The notes: generated by a model from the letters alone, not told the origin. A DNA stretch of 64,000 nucleotides from DAOPZJ01 sp964587625 (GCA_964587625.1 CAZPLU010000004.1:1-64000), one strand, 5' to 3'; shown: positions 32,277-41,643, counted from the stretch's first letter. Made by a program: numbers and translations.

Positions 32277-34144
32277 GGGAAGTGATTCGATTGAAAAGAC
32301 CTTATGCGATTCTCTGCGCGGTCATGATGGTTTTGCTTGCGGCGGGCTGCGCGGGTTCCGGCGATACGGCAAGCGTCCCGGGCGCCGCGATATTCTCCTC
32401 GAATTCGTTCCCGTCCCCGTCCCCGGCCGCATCGGTCGCCGAGGTGAGCGGCGACATCAAGGCCGGCGTCTCCTCGGTCGAAAACAAGGTCAAATCCGAG
32501 GACACGGCCGCGACCTCCCCGTCCGGCGAAAATACGATCACGCTGAACGGCGATTCAATCACGGCATCCGGTTCCAACGTCAAAGTCAGCGGCAGCACGG
32601 CCACGATCACGGGCGCGGGCACTTATGCCGTCAGCGGCACGCTGAAAAACGGGCAGATTATCGTCGACGCGGACAAGGAGGACAAGGTCACGCTGGTGCT
32701 GAACGGCGTGAATATCAATTGCTCCCACGGCAGCGGCATCTGTGGCGTGCAGAGCGATAAAATCATCCTCACATTGGCGGCGGGGACCGAGAACACGATC
32801 ACCGACGGTTCCTCCTATACCCTCGAGGCGGGTGCCGACGAACCCAACGCCGCCGTGTTCTCGAAAGACGACCTCACGCTGAACGGAACCGGCGCGCTGA
32901 CCGTCAACGGCAATTATCAAAACGGCATCCTTTCCAAAGACGACCTCGTGATCACGGGCGGGACTTATACCGTCACGGCGAAAAACGACGCGCTCCGAGG
33001 GCGCGACAGCATCACGGTTACGGACGGCGATTTCACGATCAACGCGGGCGCCGACGGCCTCCAGTCCAACAACGACGAGGATGCCGTAAAGGGCTTTGTC
33101 AACATCACGGGCGGCAGTTTCGAAATCACGGCGGGCAACGACGGCATCCAGGCCCATACGGTTGTGTCAATCTTGGGCGGTACGTTCGACATCAAGACCG
33201 GCGGCGGCAGCGCTTCCGCGCCCGCGGGCGGTTCCGGCGACTTTTTCAATCCGCGCGGCGGAAATCCGTTCGGCGGGAACGCGGGCACGACCTCAACGGA
33301 AACCGAAGAGAGCAAAAAGGGCCTGAAAGGCGGAAGCGGCATCGAGATCACCGGCGGAACCTTTACGCTGGACACCTATGACGACGCCGTTCACTCCAAC
33401 GCCGATATCAAGATCGCGGGCGGAACATTTGCCGTCGCCGCCGGAGACGACGCGTTCCACGCCGACACCGCGCTCGAGATCGACGCGGGCGAGATCAACA
33501 TCACCAAATCGTACGAAGGGCTCGAGGGCATGACCATCTATATCTGCGGCGGCAATATCAGCGTCGTATCGAGCGACGACGGTTTGAACGCGGCGGGCGG
33601 CAGCGACGACACCGGCAATGTGTTTTTCGGCGGGATGGGAATGAAAGCGGTCAATGCCGACAACCTCGTGACCATCGGCGGCGGATATCTCTACGTCAAC
33701 GCGGGCGGAGACGGGCTCGACAGCAACGGAAATATCGTGCTGACCGGCGGCACGGTTTTGATCGACGGGCCGACCGACAGCGGCAACGGCGCGATGGACT
33801 TCGCCGGAACCTGCAGCAACAACGGCGCGGTTTTGATCGCGGCGGGCAGCAGCGGCATGGCGCAGGCGCCGGCTTCAAGTTCCAAAATCAACTGCGTCAT
33901 GGCGACGGTTTCGGCGGTTTCGGGCGGCACAAAAGTGACCGTGACCGACAAGAGCGGAAACGCGGTCGTCGAATACACCCCGTCCAAGAATTTTTCGAAC
34001 ATCGTCATCTCGGCCCCGCAGCTCGTGACAGGCACAACCTATACCCTGAACGTCGGCGGCAGTTCCGCGGGCAGCTTTACCGCAAAGGGTCTTTCCACGA
34101 TCGGGTCGGCGGGCGGTATGGGCGGCATGGGCGGCAGACGCTGA
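32273..34144 (+). CDS. secreted Cthe_2159-like carbohydrate-binding beta-helix lipoprotein
   Basis: A 623-residue lipoprotein (signal with LLAAGC near residues 20-25), then a Ser/Pro-rich linker and a long right-handed beta-helix with many ITGGTFTL / GDDAFHAD / NGILSKDDL-type turns rich in Gly and Asp, as in the Cthe_2159/PF14262 family whose founder binds cellulose and pectin-like polymers. A Gly/Pro-rich insert (FFNPRGGNPFGG) interrupts the helix near residue 323, and the C-terminus is Gly/Met-rich. It ends the VTC-DUF4956 operon. A TTG at 32291 is an alternative start. No CotH kinase gene, often seen in similar clusters, lies here. Confidence 0.85.
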   Translation: MREVIRLKRPYAILCAVMMVLLAAGCAGSGDTASVPGAAIFSSNSFPSPSPAASVAEVSGDIKAGVSSVENKVKSEDTAATSPSGENTITLNGDSITASGSNVKVSGSTATITGAGTYAVSGTLKNGQIIVDADKEDKVTLVLNGVNINCSHGSGICGVQSDKIILTLAAGTENTITDGSSYTLEAGADEPNAAVFSKDDLTLNGTGALTVNGNYQNGILSKDDLVITGGTYTVTAKNDALRGRDSITVTDGDFTINAGADGLQSNNDEDAVKGFVNITGGSFEITAGNDGIQAHTVVSILGGTFDIKTGGGSASAPAGGSGDFFNPRGGNPFGGNAGTTSTETEESKKGLKGGSGIEITGGTFTLDTYDDAVHSNADIKIAGGTFAVAAGDDAFHADTALEIDAGEINITKSYEGLEGMTIYICGGNISVVSSDDGLNAAGGSDDTGNVFFGGMGMKAVNADNLVTIGGGYLYVNAGGDGLDSNGNIVLTGGTVLIDGPTDSGNGAMDFAGTCSNNGAVLIAAGSSGMAQAPASSSKINCVMATVSAVSGGTKVTVTDKSGNAVVEYTPSKNFSNIVISAPQLVTGTTYTLNVGGSSAGSFTAKGLSTIGSAGGMGGMGGRR

Positions 34145-34678
34145 GCATTTCGTTCGAATAAATCCCCGCCCGCGCCGAGCAAGCACGGCATGGGAGAGGG
34201 TTTAGAGGGTCGCCTTCCCCGGTGACCTTATATAACAAAGGACGAACGGCCGTTCCCTCCGTTCGTCCTTTGGCGTATAGGGGTTGGAATGCGAGAGGGC
34301 AGATGTTAGAGGGCAGAGGACAGAACGAGAGACGAACAGATACGAGTAGGGCGGGGGCTTGCTCCCGCCGCGCGGCGAAACGCCGCGAAAAGCGGTTAAA
34401 AATTCGCAGACGGGGTCTGGATTGCTTCGTCTCGCGCGGGGCCATCCCCGCGCTTTCCTCGCAAAGACGGTTTTTCGTCATTGCGAGGGGCTTCAGCCCC
34501 GTGGCAATCCGGACATTTTTGTTTCTGGATTGCTTCGCCAAGATGGGAAATTGGAAAATGGAAAATAGAATATAATAGATAAGGGACGTAAAATTTACCG
34601 AATGCTCGTCGTTTCCCGTTCCCATTCTGCCCTCTGCCATCTAACCTCTGCCTTCTCGCTGGGGGGCTTGCCCCCGCC
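34145..34678. repeat. non-coding spacer of nested inverted repeats
   Basis: The 534 bases between the beta-helix gene and the glycosylase gene code for nothing evident. They hold a GTAGGGCGGGGGC-type unit at about 34347 and its inverted copy near 34660-34681, a TTAGAGGGCAGAGG-type unit near 34304 with an inverted relative near 34640, and a TCATTGCGAGGGGC..GTGGCAATCC palindromic unit near 34478-34510 with related GGATTGCTTCG strings on both sides. A TTGGAAAATGGAAA string lies near 34550. This is a mosaic of short mobile-looking repeats. Confidence 0.7.
34237..34271 (+). terminator. terminator-like hairpin after the VTC operon
   Basis: AAAGGACGAACGG (34237-34249) pairs perfectly with CCGTTCGTCCTTT (34259-34271), a 13-base stem with a 9-base loop. 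The run of T after it is short, so termination strength is uncertain, but the stem is flanked by A and T runs that suit a bidirectional terminator. Confidence 0.5.
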
Positions 34679-35503
34679 CTACTTTGCATTTGACCGATAA
34701 TAGTGAAATAAAATTTGCTGGGCGACGCCGGCATAGGGGACGGCGCAGGCGGGCAGACCGTCGGTAAATAAATCCGCCATCGCGCGCTTGATCCAGACGT
34801 CGGTCGGGAACGCCGTGAGCCGGTAAAACCCGAACAGCAGCGCGCAGTCGGCCACCTTCGGGCCCACGCCGCGGATGGTCATGAGTTCGGCCCTCGCCTC
34901 TTCGAGCGGCAGCACGGCGATTTTTGCGGGGTCGAGTTCGCCGGAGGCGAATTTTTTTGCGGCATCGAGTATGTATTGATCGCGGAATCCGCAGCGCACC
35001 GGCGCGAGGTCTTCGGGGGAAAGCGGAGCTAATTTTTCGGGTTTCGGGAAATCAAAGCCGCCCTCGACGGGGTCGCCGAATTGCTCGCACAAACGGGCGA
35101 CGAGCCCCTTGATGCGCACAATGTTGTTATTTTGGGATAAAATAAAAGAACAGAGCGCCTCCCACGGGTCCTGCCTGAGGATATGGATCCCGTTGCAAAA
35201 ATCGCAGGCGGCTTTGAGCGTCGGATCGGCGCAGAGCGCGGCGTGAATGGCGGCATAATCGGTGTTCAGGTCGAAATAATCCGCCCAGACCGCCTCGAAC
35301 GCCGCCTTGTCCGTGTTGTGAAAAGTCAGCGCGTAGCCGCTTTGGGAGATTTCGACGAAACGGCCCTGCGCGTAGCCGCGCCAACGGTCGGGTTCGCCGT
35401 TTACGGGATCGAAACGAAAGCACTGACCGCAGGAGAGCGTCTGTTCCAGCGAAAATCCGGCGGCTGTGACCGTGTGGTCGGTGTGGGTTGCGGGGAAAGG
35501 CAT
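34679..35503 (-). CDS. ogg: 8-oxoguanine DNA glycosylase/AP lyase (OGG family)
   Basis: A 274-residue base-excision repair enzyme. The N-terminal OGG_N-like part has TLSCGQCFRFDP near residue 22; the helix-hairpin-helix core has LSQNNNIVRIKGLV near 122-135, then IRGVGPKVADCALLFG near 211 with the catalytic Lys, and FPTDVWIKR near 235 with the catalytic Asp. This order matches OGG1-type enzymes reported from clostridia. It is convergent with the VTC operon and divergent from glgP, whose promoter overlaps its 5' side. Confidence 0.88.
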   Translation of the reverse strand: MPFPATHTDHTVTAAGFSLEQTLSCGQCFRFDPVNGEPDRWRGYAQGRFVEISQSGYALTFHNTDKAAFEAVWADYFDLNTDYAAIHAALCADPTLKAACDFCNGIHILRQDPWEALCSFILSQNNNIVRIKGLVARLCEQFGDPVEGGFDFPKPEKLAPLSPEDLAPVRCGFRDQYILDAAKKFASGELDPAKIAVLPLEEARAELMTIRGVGPKVADCALLFGFYRLTAFPTDVWIKRAMADLFTDGLPACAVPYAGVAQQILFHYYRSNAK

Positions 35504-35522
35504 TTCTTTTGCGCCCCTTTTG

Positions 35523-35551
35523 TTGAAATTTCACGAGCGGCGTTATATAAT
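35523..35551 (+). promoter_or_regulatory. sigma-A promoter of glgP
   Basis: TTGAAA (35523-35528) and a perfect TATAAT (35546-35551) are 17 bases apart, giving a leader of about 80 bases before the glgP ATG. The leader contains TTTTCGCAAAA but no recognised riboswitch. Confidence 0.8.
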
Positions 35552-35639
35552 GGATTGATGGAGGGTTCTCTTTTCGCAAAAGATCCTTCCGATTCCTGAC
35601 GGCTTGAACTTCAGACAGCCGGGAAATGAGCATTGATTG

Positions 35640-37802
35640 ATGAAACTGACCAAAAACGAAGTGATCAACGAAATCAGGAGACGGCTCGACACGGAATACG
35701 GCGTCAACCCCGAAAACGCGACCGACGACCAGTATTACCGCGCCGCCGCCGCCTATCTCAATGACATTATAGCGCAAACCCGCGCGGAGTTCAATGACAA
35801 ATGCGGCAAGCAGGGCGTCAAGCGGATCAACTATCTGTGCATGGAGTTCCTGCTCGGGCGGTCTTTGAAAAATTCGCTGTATAACCTCGGGCTGACCGGG
35901 GTGTTCGATGCCGCGCTGTCCGAGCTGGGTGTCAAGCTCTCGGCGATCTATGAGTGCGAGCCCGACGCGGGGCTCGGCAACGGCGGGCTCGGCCGCCTCG
36001 CCGCCTGCTTTATGGACTCGATGGCGTCGCTCGGGTATGCCGCGACCGGCTATTCAATTTTATATGAATACGGGATTTTCCGCCAAAAGCTCGTCGACGG
36101 CTGGCAGACCGAACTGCCCGACGACTGGCTGCCCGGCGGCGAGGTCTGGCTGACCCCGCGTCCCGACGAACAGGTCGAGGTGCGCTTCGACGGCACCGTG
36201 AACGACTATTGGGACGAACAGGGCTACCGGCACCAAAATTACACCGGCTATCATTCGGTGCTGGCGGTTCCGCACGATTTGATGATGGTCGGAAACGGCG
36301 GTAAGGGGGTCGCGGTGCTGCGGCTGTGGAGCGCCGTGGCAAAGGGCTTTGACATGAAGGCCTTCAACAACGGCGACTTTATGTCCGCGATGCAGCAGAG
36401 CGGTATGGCCGAAGTCATCTCAAAGGTGCTGTATCCGTCGGACAATCTGCCCGAGGGCAAGAGCTTGCGGCTGCGCCAGCAATATTTTTTGGTGTCGGCT
36501 TCGCTGCAGGACATCGTGAAAAAACATATTTCGGAGAGGCATCCGGTCGATGCGCTGCCCGAAAAAGCCGCGATCCACATCAACGACACCCATCCGGCGC
36601 TGGCGATCCCCGAACTGATGCGGATTTTGATGGACGACTGCGGCTACGGCTGGGATACCGCGATGAGCATCACCGAGCGCACGGTCGCCTACACCAACCA
36701 CACCGTGATGGGGGAGGCGCTCGAGACCTGGCCGGAGGATCTGTTCCGCCAGCGGCTGCCGAGGATGCACCAGATCGTCACCGAGATCAACCGCCGCTAC
36801 TGCGCCAAGCTCTGGGCCGAGAAGCCCGATTTCGACCGGGTCTCGCGCATGGCGATCATCAGTCACGGGCAGGTGCGCATGGCGAATTTATGCTGCGCGG
36901 TCTGCCACAGCGTCAACGGCGTTTCCAAGCTGCACACGGCGATTCTGCGCGACAGTTTGTTCAAGGATTTTTATCAGGACCACCCGGAGCGGTTCCGAAA
37001 CGTCACAAACGGCATCGCCTATCGGCGCTGGCTGTGCCAAGCCAACCCGCGCCTGACGGGGCTGATTTCGGATTTGATCGGAGACGGTTTCAAGACCGAC
37101 GCCCACCGGCTGACCGATTTGGCGCCGTACGCGCGCGACGAGGGCGTTTTGAAACGGCTTTATGAAATCAAGCGCGCCAACAAGCTGGATTTTTCGAATC
37201 TCGCGGCAAAGAGCGGCCTGCGCCCTTTGAACCCCGACTCGATTTTCGACGTTCAGGTCAAGCGGCTGCACGAATACAANNNNNNNNNNNNNNNNNNNNN
37301 NNNNNNNNNNNNNNNNNNNNNNNNNNNNNNNNNNNNNNNNNNNNNNNNNNNNNNNNNNNNNNNNNNNNNNNNNNNNNNNGTGACAATCGGCACGATGGAC
37401 GGCGCGAACGTGGAGATCTATCAGGCGGTCGGCGCGGAAAACATTTTGATCTTCGGCATGAACACCGAGGAGGCGGCGGCAAAAAGGACCGATTATAACC
37501 CCGCCGAACTCGTCAAAAACGACCCCGAATTGAGGGCGCTGACCGACGTGCTGAAAAAGGGCATCTGCGACTGCACGTTTTCTAATCTCTATGACAACCT
37601 CGTCAACCGTGACCCGTATATGGTTTTGGCCGATTTTGCCGCCTACAAAGAGGCGCAGGCCCGAATGCGCGCCGTTTATGACGACCGAATGCGCTTTATG
37701 CGGATGTCGCTGGTGAACATCGCAAAAGCCGGGCGCTTTTCGTCCGACCGCTCGATCGAGCGGTACGCGGCGGATATCTGGGGCGCGAAGCCGATTAAAT
37801 GA
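35640..37802 (+). CDS. glgP: glycogen/starch phosphorylase GlgP, interrupted by assembly gap
   Basis: A glycogen phosphorylase releasing glucose-1-phosphate. MEFLLGRSLKNSLYNLGL near residue 62, DAGLGNGGLGRLAACFMDS near 102 and INDTHPALAIPELMR near 316 are typical. After FDVQVKRLHEY the coding sequence enters a 100-N gap and resumes at TIGTMDGANVEIYQ. Comparison with family members suggests about 110 residues are missing, including the pyridoxal-phosphate lysine region, so the real gene would be about 800 codons. The frame staying open across the N run is fortuitous. ATG at 35640 chosen over the TTG one codon upstream. Followed by metG after 23 bp. Confidence 0.95.
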   Translation: MKLTKNEVINEIRRRLDTEYGVNPENATDDQYYRAAAAYLNDIIAQTRAEFNDKCGKQGVKRINYLCMEFLLGRSLKNSLYNLGLTGVFDAALSELGVKLSAIYECEPDAGLGNGGLGRLAACFMDSMASLGYAATGYSILYEYGIFRQKLVDGWQTELPDDWLPGGEVWLTPRPDEQVEVRFDGTVNDYWDEQGYRHQNYTGYHSVLAVPHDLMMVGNGGKGVAVLRLWSAVAKGFDMKAFNNGDFMSAMQQSGMAEVISKVLYPSDNLPEGKSLRLRQQYFLVSASLQDIVKKHISERHPVDALPEKAAIHINDTHPALAIPELMRILMDDCGYGWDTAMSITERTVAYTNHTVMGEALETWPEDLFRQRLPRMHQIVTEINRRYCAKLWAEKPDFDRVSRMAIISHGQVRMANLCCAVCHSVNGVSKLHTAILRDSLFKDFYQDHPERFRNVTNGIAYRRWLCQANPRLTGLISDLIGDGFKTDAHRLTDLAPYARDEGVLKRLYEIKRANKLDFSNLAAKSGLRPLNPDSIFDVQVKRLHEYXXXXXXXXXXXXXXXXXXXXXXXXXXXXXXXXXXVTIGTMDGANVEIYQAVGAENILIFGMNTEEAAAKRTDYNPAELVKNDPELRALTDVLKKGICDCTFSNLYDNLVNRDPYMVLADFAAYKEAQARMRAVYDDRMRFMRMSLVNIAKAGRFSSDRSIERYAADIWGAKPIK
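37280..37379. other. assembly gap of 100 N
   Basis: Exactly 100 N, the usual placeholder for a scaffold gap of unknown size. It sits inside glgP. The missing protein segment suggests about 330-340 real bases. Confidence 0.97.
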
Positions 37803-37825
37803 AATAACGGGGAGAGAATGTCAAG

Positions 37826-39760
37826 ATGAAAAAACCTTATTATATTACGACGCCGATTTACTACGCATCGGGCAGACCGCACATCGGCCACAGTTTGACG
37901 ACCGTGGCTTCGGACGCAATCGCGCGATATAGGCGCCTATGCGGATATGACGTCATGTTTTTGACCGGCATGGACGAACACGGCCGTAAAGTTGAAATCA
38001 ATGCCGAAAAAGCCGGGATTTCGCCGCAGGAATATGTCGACAACATATGCGCCGAGTACCAAAATCTTTGGAAACTGCTGAACATTTCGAATGACCGTTT
38101 TATCCGCACCACCGACGAGCATCATGTCAAAGCAGTGAAAAAGATATTCAAAGCGTTGTACGAAAAGGGCGAAATCTACAAAGGTAACTATTCGGGGCTT
38201 TATTGCACGCCGTGTGAGTCGTTCTGGACTGCGACGCAGGCAAAGGACGGAAAGTGCCCCGACTGCGGACGCGAGTGCGTGCATGCGGAGGAAGAGGCAT
38301 ACTTTTTTAAACTTTCAAAGTATGCCGAGCCGTTGTTGAAACTCTATCGGGAAAATCCGGGTTTCTGTGAACCGAAAAGCCGTCAAAACGAGATGGTGAA
38401 TAATTTTTTACGGGACGGCCTTGACGACTTATGCGTTTCGCGCACGACATTCACATGGGGGATCCCCGTGGATTTTGACAAAAAGCATGTTGTCTATGTA
38501 TGGATTGACGCGCTTACAAACTATATAACCGCTCTCGGGTACGGCTCTGACGACGATTCGGATTATCAAAAATATTGGCCTGCCGACTGCCATATGGTGG
38601 GAAAAGAGATTTTCAGATTTCATTCCATCATTTGGCCTGCTATTTTAATGGCGCTTGACTTGCCGCTGCCGAAAAAGATATACGGACACGGCTGGATGCT
38701 TTTCGACAACGATAAAATGAGTAAATCAAAAGGGAATGTCATCTTCGCACAGGACGCCGCCGCATTATTCGGCGTCGATGGGGTTCGTTACTATGTGCTG
38801 TCCGAGATGCCTTATGCCAGCGATTTCAGCGTCACCTGGGAAAACATCGCCGCGCGCTATAATTCCGATCTGGCGAACACCCTCGGCAATCTGGTCAGCC
38901 GCACGGTGGCGATGACGGAAAAATATTTCGAAGGGATCATCCCCGCGCCCTCAGGCGCTTCGCCCGCGGGCGGGGAAGGCCCCGATGCCGATCTGCAAGC
39001 GGCGGCGGTCAAAGCCGTGGCCGATTACCGCAAGAATATGGACGAGACGCGCATTTCCGACGCGGCGTTCGCTGTGATGGAGCTTGCGCGCCGCAGCAAC
39101 AAGTACATCGACGAGACCATGCCCTGGGCGCTCGCCAAAAACGAGACCGACAGGGCGCGGCTCGGAACGGTGCTTTATAATCTTTTGGAGTGTATTCGAA
39201 TCATCGCGGTGCTGTATGCGCCGCTGATGCCCGAGGCGTGCAAAAACATCTTTGAACAGTTGGGCGGCTGTGTTGAAACGCTTGAGAGCGTCGAGGCCTT
39301 TGGCGGCTTGAAAGCGGGCGTAAAAACCCAACCGGCGGCGCCGCTGTTCGCGCGCTTCGACGAGAAGACGCTGGCTGAAAGAGTGGCCGCCCTGACCCAA
39401 AAGCCGGAGGAAACACCCGCCGAACCCGAAAAGCCGCGGGTGACCATTGAGGAATTTTCCAAGGTTGAGATGACCGTATGCAAGGTGATCGCCTGTGAAA
39501 AAGTCGAAAAATCCGACAGGTTATTGCAATTCATGCTCGACGACGGCTCGGGAGTTCCGAGAAAAATTTTATCGGGTATTGCGAAATATTACCAGCCGGA
39601 GGAGCTCGTCGGCAAGACCGTGGTCGCCTGCACCAACCTGCCGCCGCGCAAGATGATGGGGACGCAGTCAAACGGCATGCTGCTGTCGGCGGAACAGGAC
39701 GGGGCGCTGCGCCTGTTGATGCTCGATGACAACATTCCGGCGGGCGCGAAATTGTGTTAA
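37826..39760 (+). CDS. metG: methionyl-tRNA synthetase
   Basis: A 644-residue class I synthetase. The HIGH motif is HIGH at residues 19-22, the KMSKS loop is DKMSKSKG near 297, and a zinc knuckle CTPC..CPDC lies near residues 127-150. A C-terminal tRNA-binding (EMAP/tRBD) domain starts near 550 (FSKVEMTVCKVIACEKVEKS), as in the dimeric long form. The first kilobase is clearly less GC-rich than the last (two sampled 60-base lines gave about 43 percent, against about 62 percent after 39060), a possible recombination mosaic. Stop overlaps the tatD start by seven bases. Confidence 0.97.
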   Translation: MKKPYYITTPIYYASGRPHIGHSLTTVASDAIARYRRLCGYDVMFLTGMDEHGRKVEINAEKAGISPQEYVDNICAEYQNLWKLLNISNDRFIRTTDEHHVKAVKKIFKALYEKGEIYKGNYSGLYCTPCESFWTATQAKDGKCPDCGRECVHAEEEAYFFKLSKYAEPLLKLYRENPGFCEPKSRQNEMVNNFLRDGLDDLCVSRTTFTWGIPVDFDKKHVVYVWIDALTNYITALGYGSDDDSDYQKYWPADCHMVGKEIFRFHSIIWPAILMALDLPLPKKIYGHGWMLFDNDKMSKSKGNVIFAQDAAALFGVDGVRYYVLSEMPYASDFSVTWENIAARYNSDLANTLGNLVSRTVAMTEKYFEGIIPAPSGASPAGGEGPDADLQAAAVKAVADYRKNMDETRISDAAFAVMELARRSNKYIDETMPWALAKNETDRARLGTVLYNLLECIRIIAVLYAPLMPEACKNIFEQLGGCVETLESVEAFGGLKAGVKTQPAAPLFARFDEKTLAERVAALTQKPEETPAEPEKPRVTIEEFSKVEMTVCKVIACEKVEKSDRLLQFMLDDGSGVPRKILSGIAKYYQPEELVGKTVVACTNLPPRKMMGTQSNGMLLSAEQDGALRLLMLDDNIPAGAKLC

Positions 39761-40527
39761 ATTTGGACGGCATTTTCGACACCCACGCGCACTACGACGA
39801 CGGCGCGTTCGACCCCGACCGGGACGAGGTCCTTCAAAAGGCCTTTGCGGCGGGTGTGCAATGGGTGTTGAACTGCGGCGAGCGGGTTCTGACCAGCCGC
39901 CATTCGATGGAACTGGCACGCCGGTATCCGCAGTTTTACTTCGCGGCGGGCATCCACCCCGAACACGCGGGCGAAACCGGGGAAAACAACCTCACGGAGA
40001 TCGAGGAGTTGGCCTCGGACCCAAAATGCGCCGCGATCGGGGAGATCGGATTGGATTACCATTATTCCGGATTCGACAGGGCAAAACAAAAAGAACTGTT
40101 TCTCCGTCAGCTTGAACTGGCGCGGAAACTGGGGAAGGCGGCGGTCGTCCACAGCCGGGACGCGACGGCAGACATGGTTGAGATCTTATCCGCATATAAA
40201 GGGACGGCGGTTTTGCACTGCTTTTCCGAGTCGCCCGAAATTGCGAATGCCTACTTGAAAAAAGGGTTTTACCTCGGCTTCGGCGGGGTCGTGACCTTTC
40301 ATAACGCCCGCCGCGCCGTCGAGTCCGCGATCATCTGTCCGCTCGACAAAATGCTGCTCGAGACCGACTGCCCCTATATGGCCCCGACGCCTTACCGCGG
40401 CAAAAGAAACGACTCGTCGCTTTTACCGCTCGTCGCCGAAAAACTGGCGAAAATCAAGGGCGTGACGCCGGAAGAGATCGCCGAGAGTACCGCGCGAAAC
40501 GCAAAAACGCTATTTCATATCATATAG
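39754..40527 (+). CDS. TatD-family metal-dependent hydrolase (DNase)
   Basis: A 257-residue TIM-barrel hydrolase starting at a GTG at 39754 inside the metG stop. Metal ligands are visible in DTHAHYDD near residue 9, IGEIGLDYHY near 90 (Glu), VVHSRDA near 130 (His), LHCFSES near 152 (His) and LLETDCPYMAP near 205 (Asp). TatD proteins act as 3'-5' exonucleases or endonucleases in DNA repair. Position directly after metG is a conserved arrangement in Firmicutes. Confidence 0.94.
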   Translation: MLNLDGIFDTHAHYDDGAFDPDRDEVLQKAFAAGVQWVLNCGERVLTSRHSMELARRYPQFYFAAGIHPEHAGETGENNLTEIEELASDPKCAAIGEIGLDYHYSGFDRAKQKELFLRQLELARKLGKAAVVHSRDATADMVEILSAYKGTAVLHCFSESPEIANAYLKKGFYLGFGGVVTFHNARRAVESAIICPLDKMLLETDCPYMAPTPYRGKRNDSSLLPLVAEKLAKIKGVTPEEIAESTARNAKTLFHII

Positions 40528-40541
40528 CAGAGGAGACAGCC

Positions 40542-41630
40542 ATGGACGCACAAGTCCTTGAAGCCGCCCGCGCGTTCGGTATCGCGGGTAATCCGGTCGG
40601 CCACACCGTCATCAAGACGGGCAATATCAATCAGACCAATCTGGCCAAGTTTTCGGACGGAAAAGAATATATCATCCAGCGGGTGAATACATACGTCTTC
40701 CGCGATCCCGACGGCATGATGCGCAATATCGCGGGCGTGACGGCGCATCTGCGCAAAAAGTGTTCGGAAAAGGGGCTGGACTGCCGTCGGCTGGTATTGA
40801 ATTTTTACGCCGACGCCGACGGGAAACTGTGCCACACCCTCTCCGACGGCAGCGTATGGCGGATGTACGACTATATCGGAAACGCCGTGACTTATGACAG
40901 CGTGCCGAATACGGAGTTGTTGACCTCGGCGGGAGAGGCATTCGGGAATTTTGCCGGAATGCTGGCCGATTACGACATGGATTCGCTCGTCGAGACGATC
41001 CCCGATTTTCACGACACACAAAAACGGTATGAGGCCTTTGAAACGGCGCTCGCCGCCGACGCAGCAGGGCGCGCGAAGGGGATCAAACCGGAAATCGATT
41101 ATATTTTATCGCAGAAGGAGTTTTGTTCCAAGCTCGTGACGATGCGCGAAAACGGGATTTTACCGGTGCGCGTGACCCACAACGACACCAAATACAACAA
41201 CGTCCTGATCGATCTTTCCACGCAAAAACCCGCCGCGATCATCGATTTGGACACCGTGATGCCGGGGCTTTCGGCCTACGATTTCGGCGACGCGGTTCGG
41301 TTCGCCGCCAACACCTCGCTCGAGGACGAACCGGACGTCTCCAAGACCTCTCTTTCGTTAGAGTATTACGAGGCGTTCGCCAAGGGTTATGTCGGCGTTT
41401 TGCGAGACAGTTTCAATGAAACCGAGCTGATGTCGCTACCGGCGGGCGCGCTGATGATGACCGTCGAGCTGGCGATCCGGTTCTGTACCGACTATCTGAT
41501 GGGCGACCCCTATTTCAAGCTCAACTACCCCGAGCACAACCTCGTGCGCACCCGCTGCCAGATCGCGCTGGCAAGGGATATGGAAGACAAATATTCGCAC
41601 ATGGAGAACATCATTCGCAAATATATGTAA
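40542..41630 (+). CDS. sugar kinase of the aminoglycoside-phosphotransferase fold, NahK-like
   Basis: A 362-residue kinase with the APH fold: YIIQRVNTYVF near residue 44 (lysine region replaced by the family QRVN motif), the Brenner motif VTHNDTKYNNVLID near 211-224 with catalytic Asp, and AIIDLDTVMPG near 233 with the metal-binding Asp. This pattern fits the N-acetylhexosamine 1-kinase NahK of bifidobacteria, which makes GlcNAc-1-P or GalNAc-1-P. No lacto-N-biose pathway genes are nearby, so substrate is inferred. AGGAGA precedes the ATG. Confidence 0.8.
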   Translation: MDAQVLEAARAFGIAGNPVGHTVIKTGNINQTNLAKFSDGKEYIIQRVNTYVFRDPDGMMRNIAGVTAHLRKKCSEKGLDCRRLVLNFYADADGKLCHTLSDGSVWRMYDYIGNAVTYDSVPNTELLTSAGEAFGNFAGMLADYDMDSLVETIPDFHDTQKRYEAFETALAADAAGRAKGIKPEIDYILSQKEFCSKLVTMRENGILPVRVTHNDTKYNNVLIDLSTQKPAAIIDLDTVMPGLSAYDFGDAVRFAANTSLEDEPDVSKTSLSLEYYEAFAKGYVGVLRDSFNETELMSLPAGALMMTVELAIRFCTDYLMGDPYFKLNYPEHNLVRTRCQIALARDMEDKYSHMENIIRKYM

Positions 41631-41643
41631 AGGGACGATTTGA

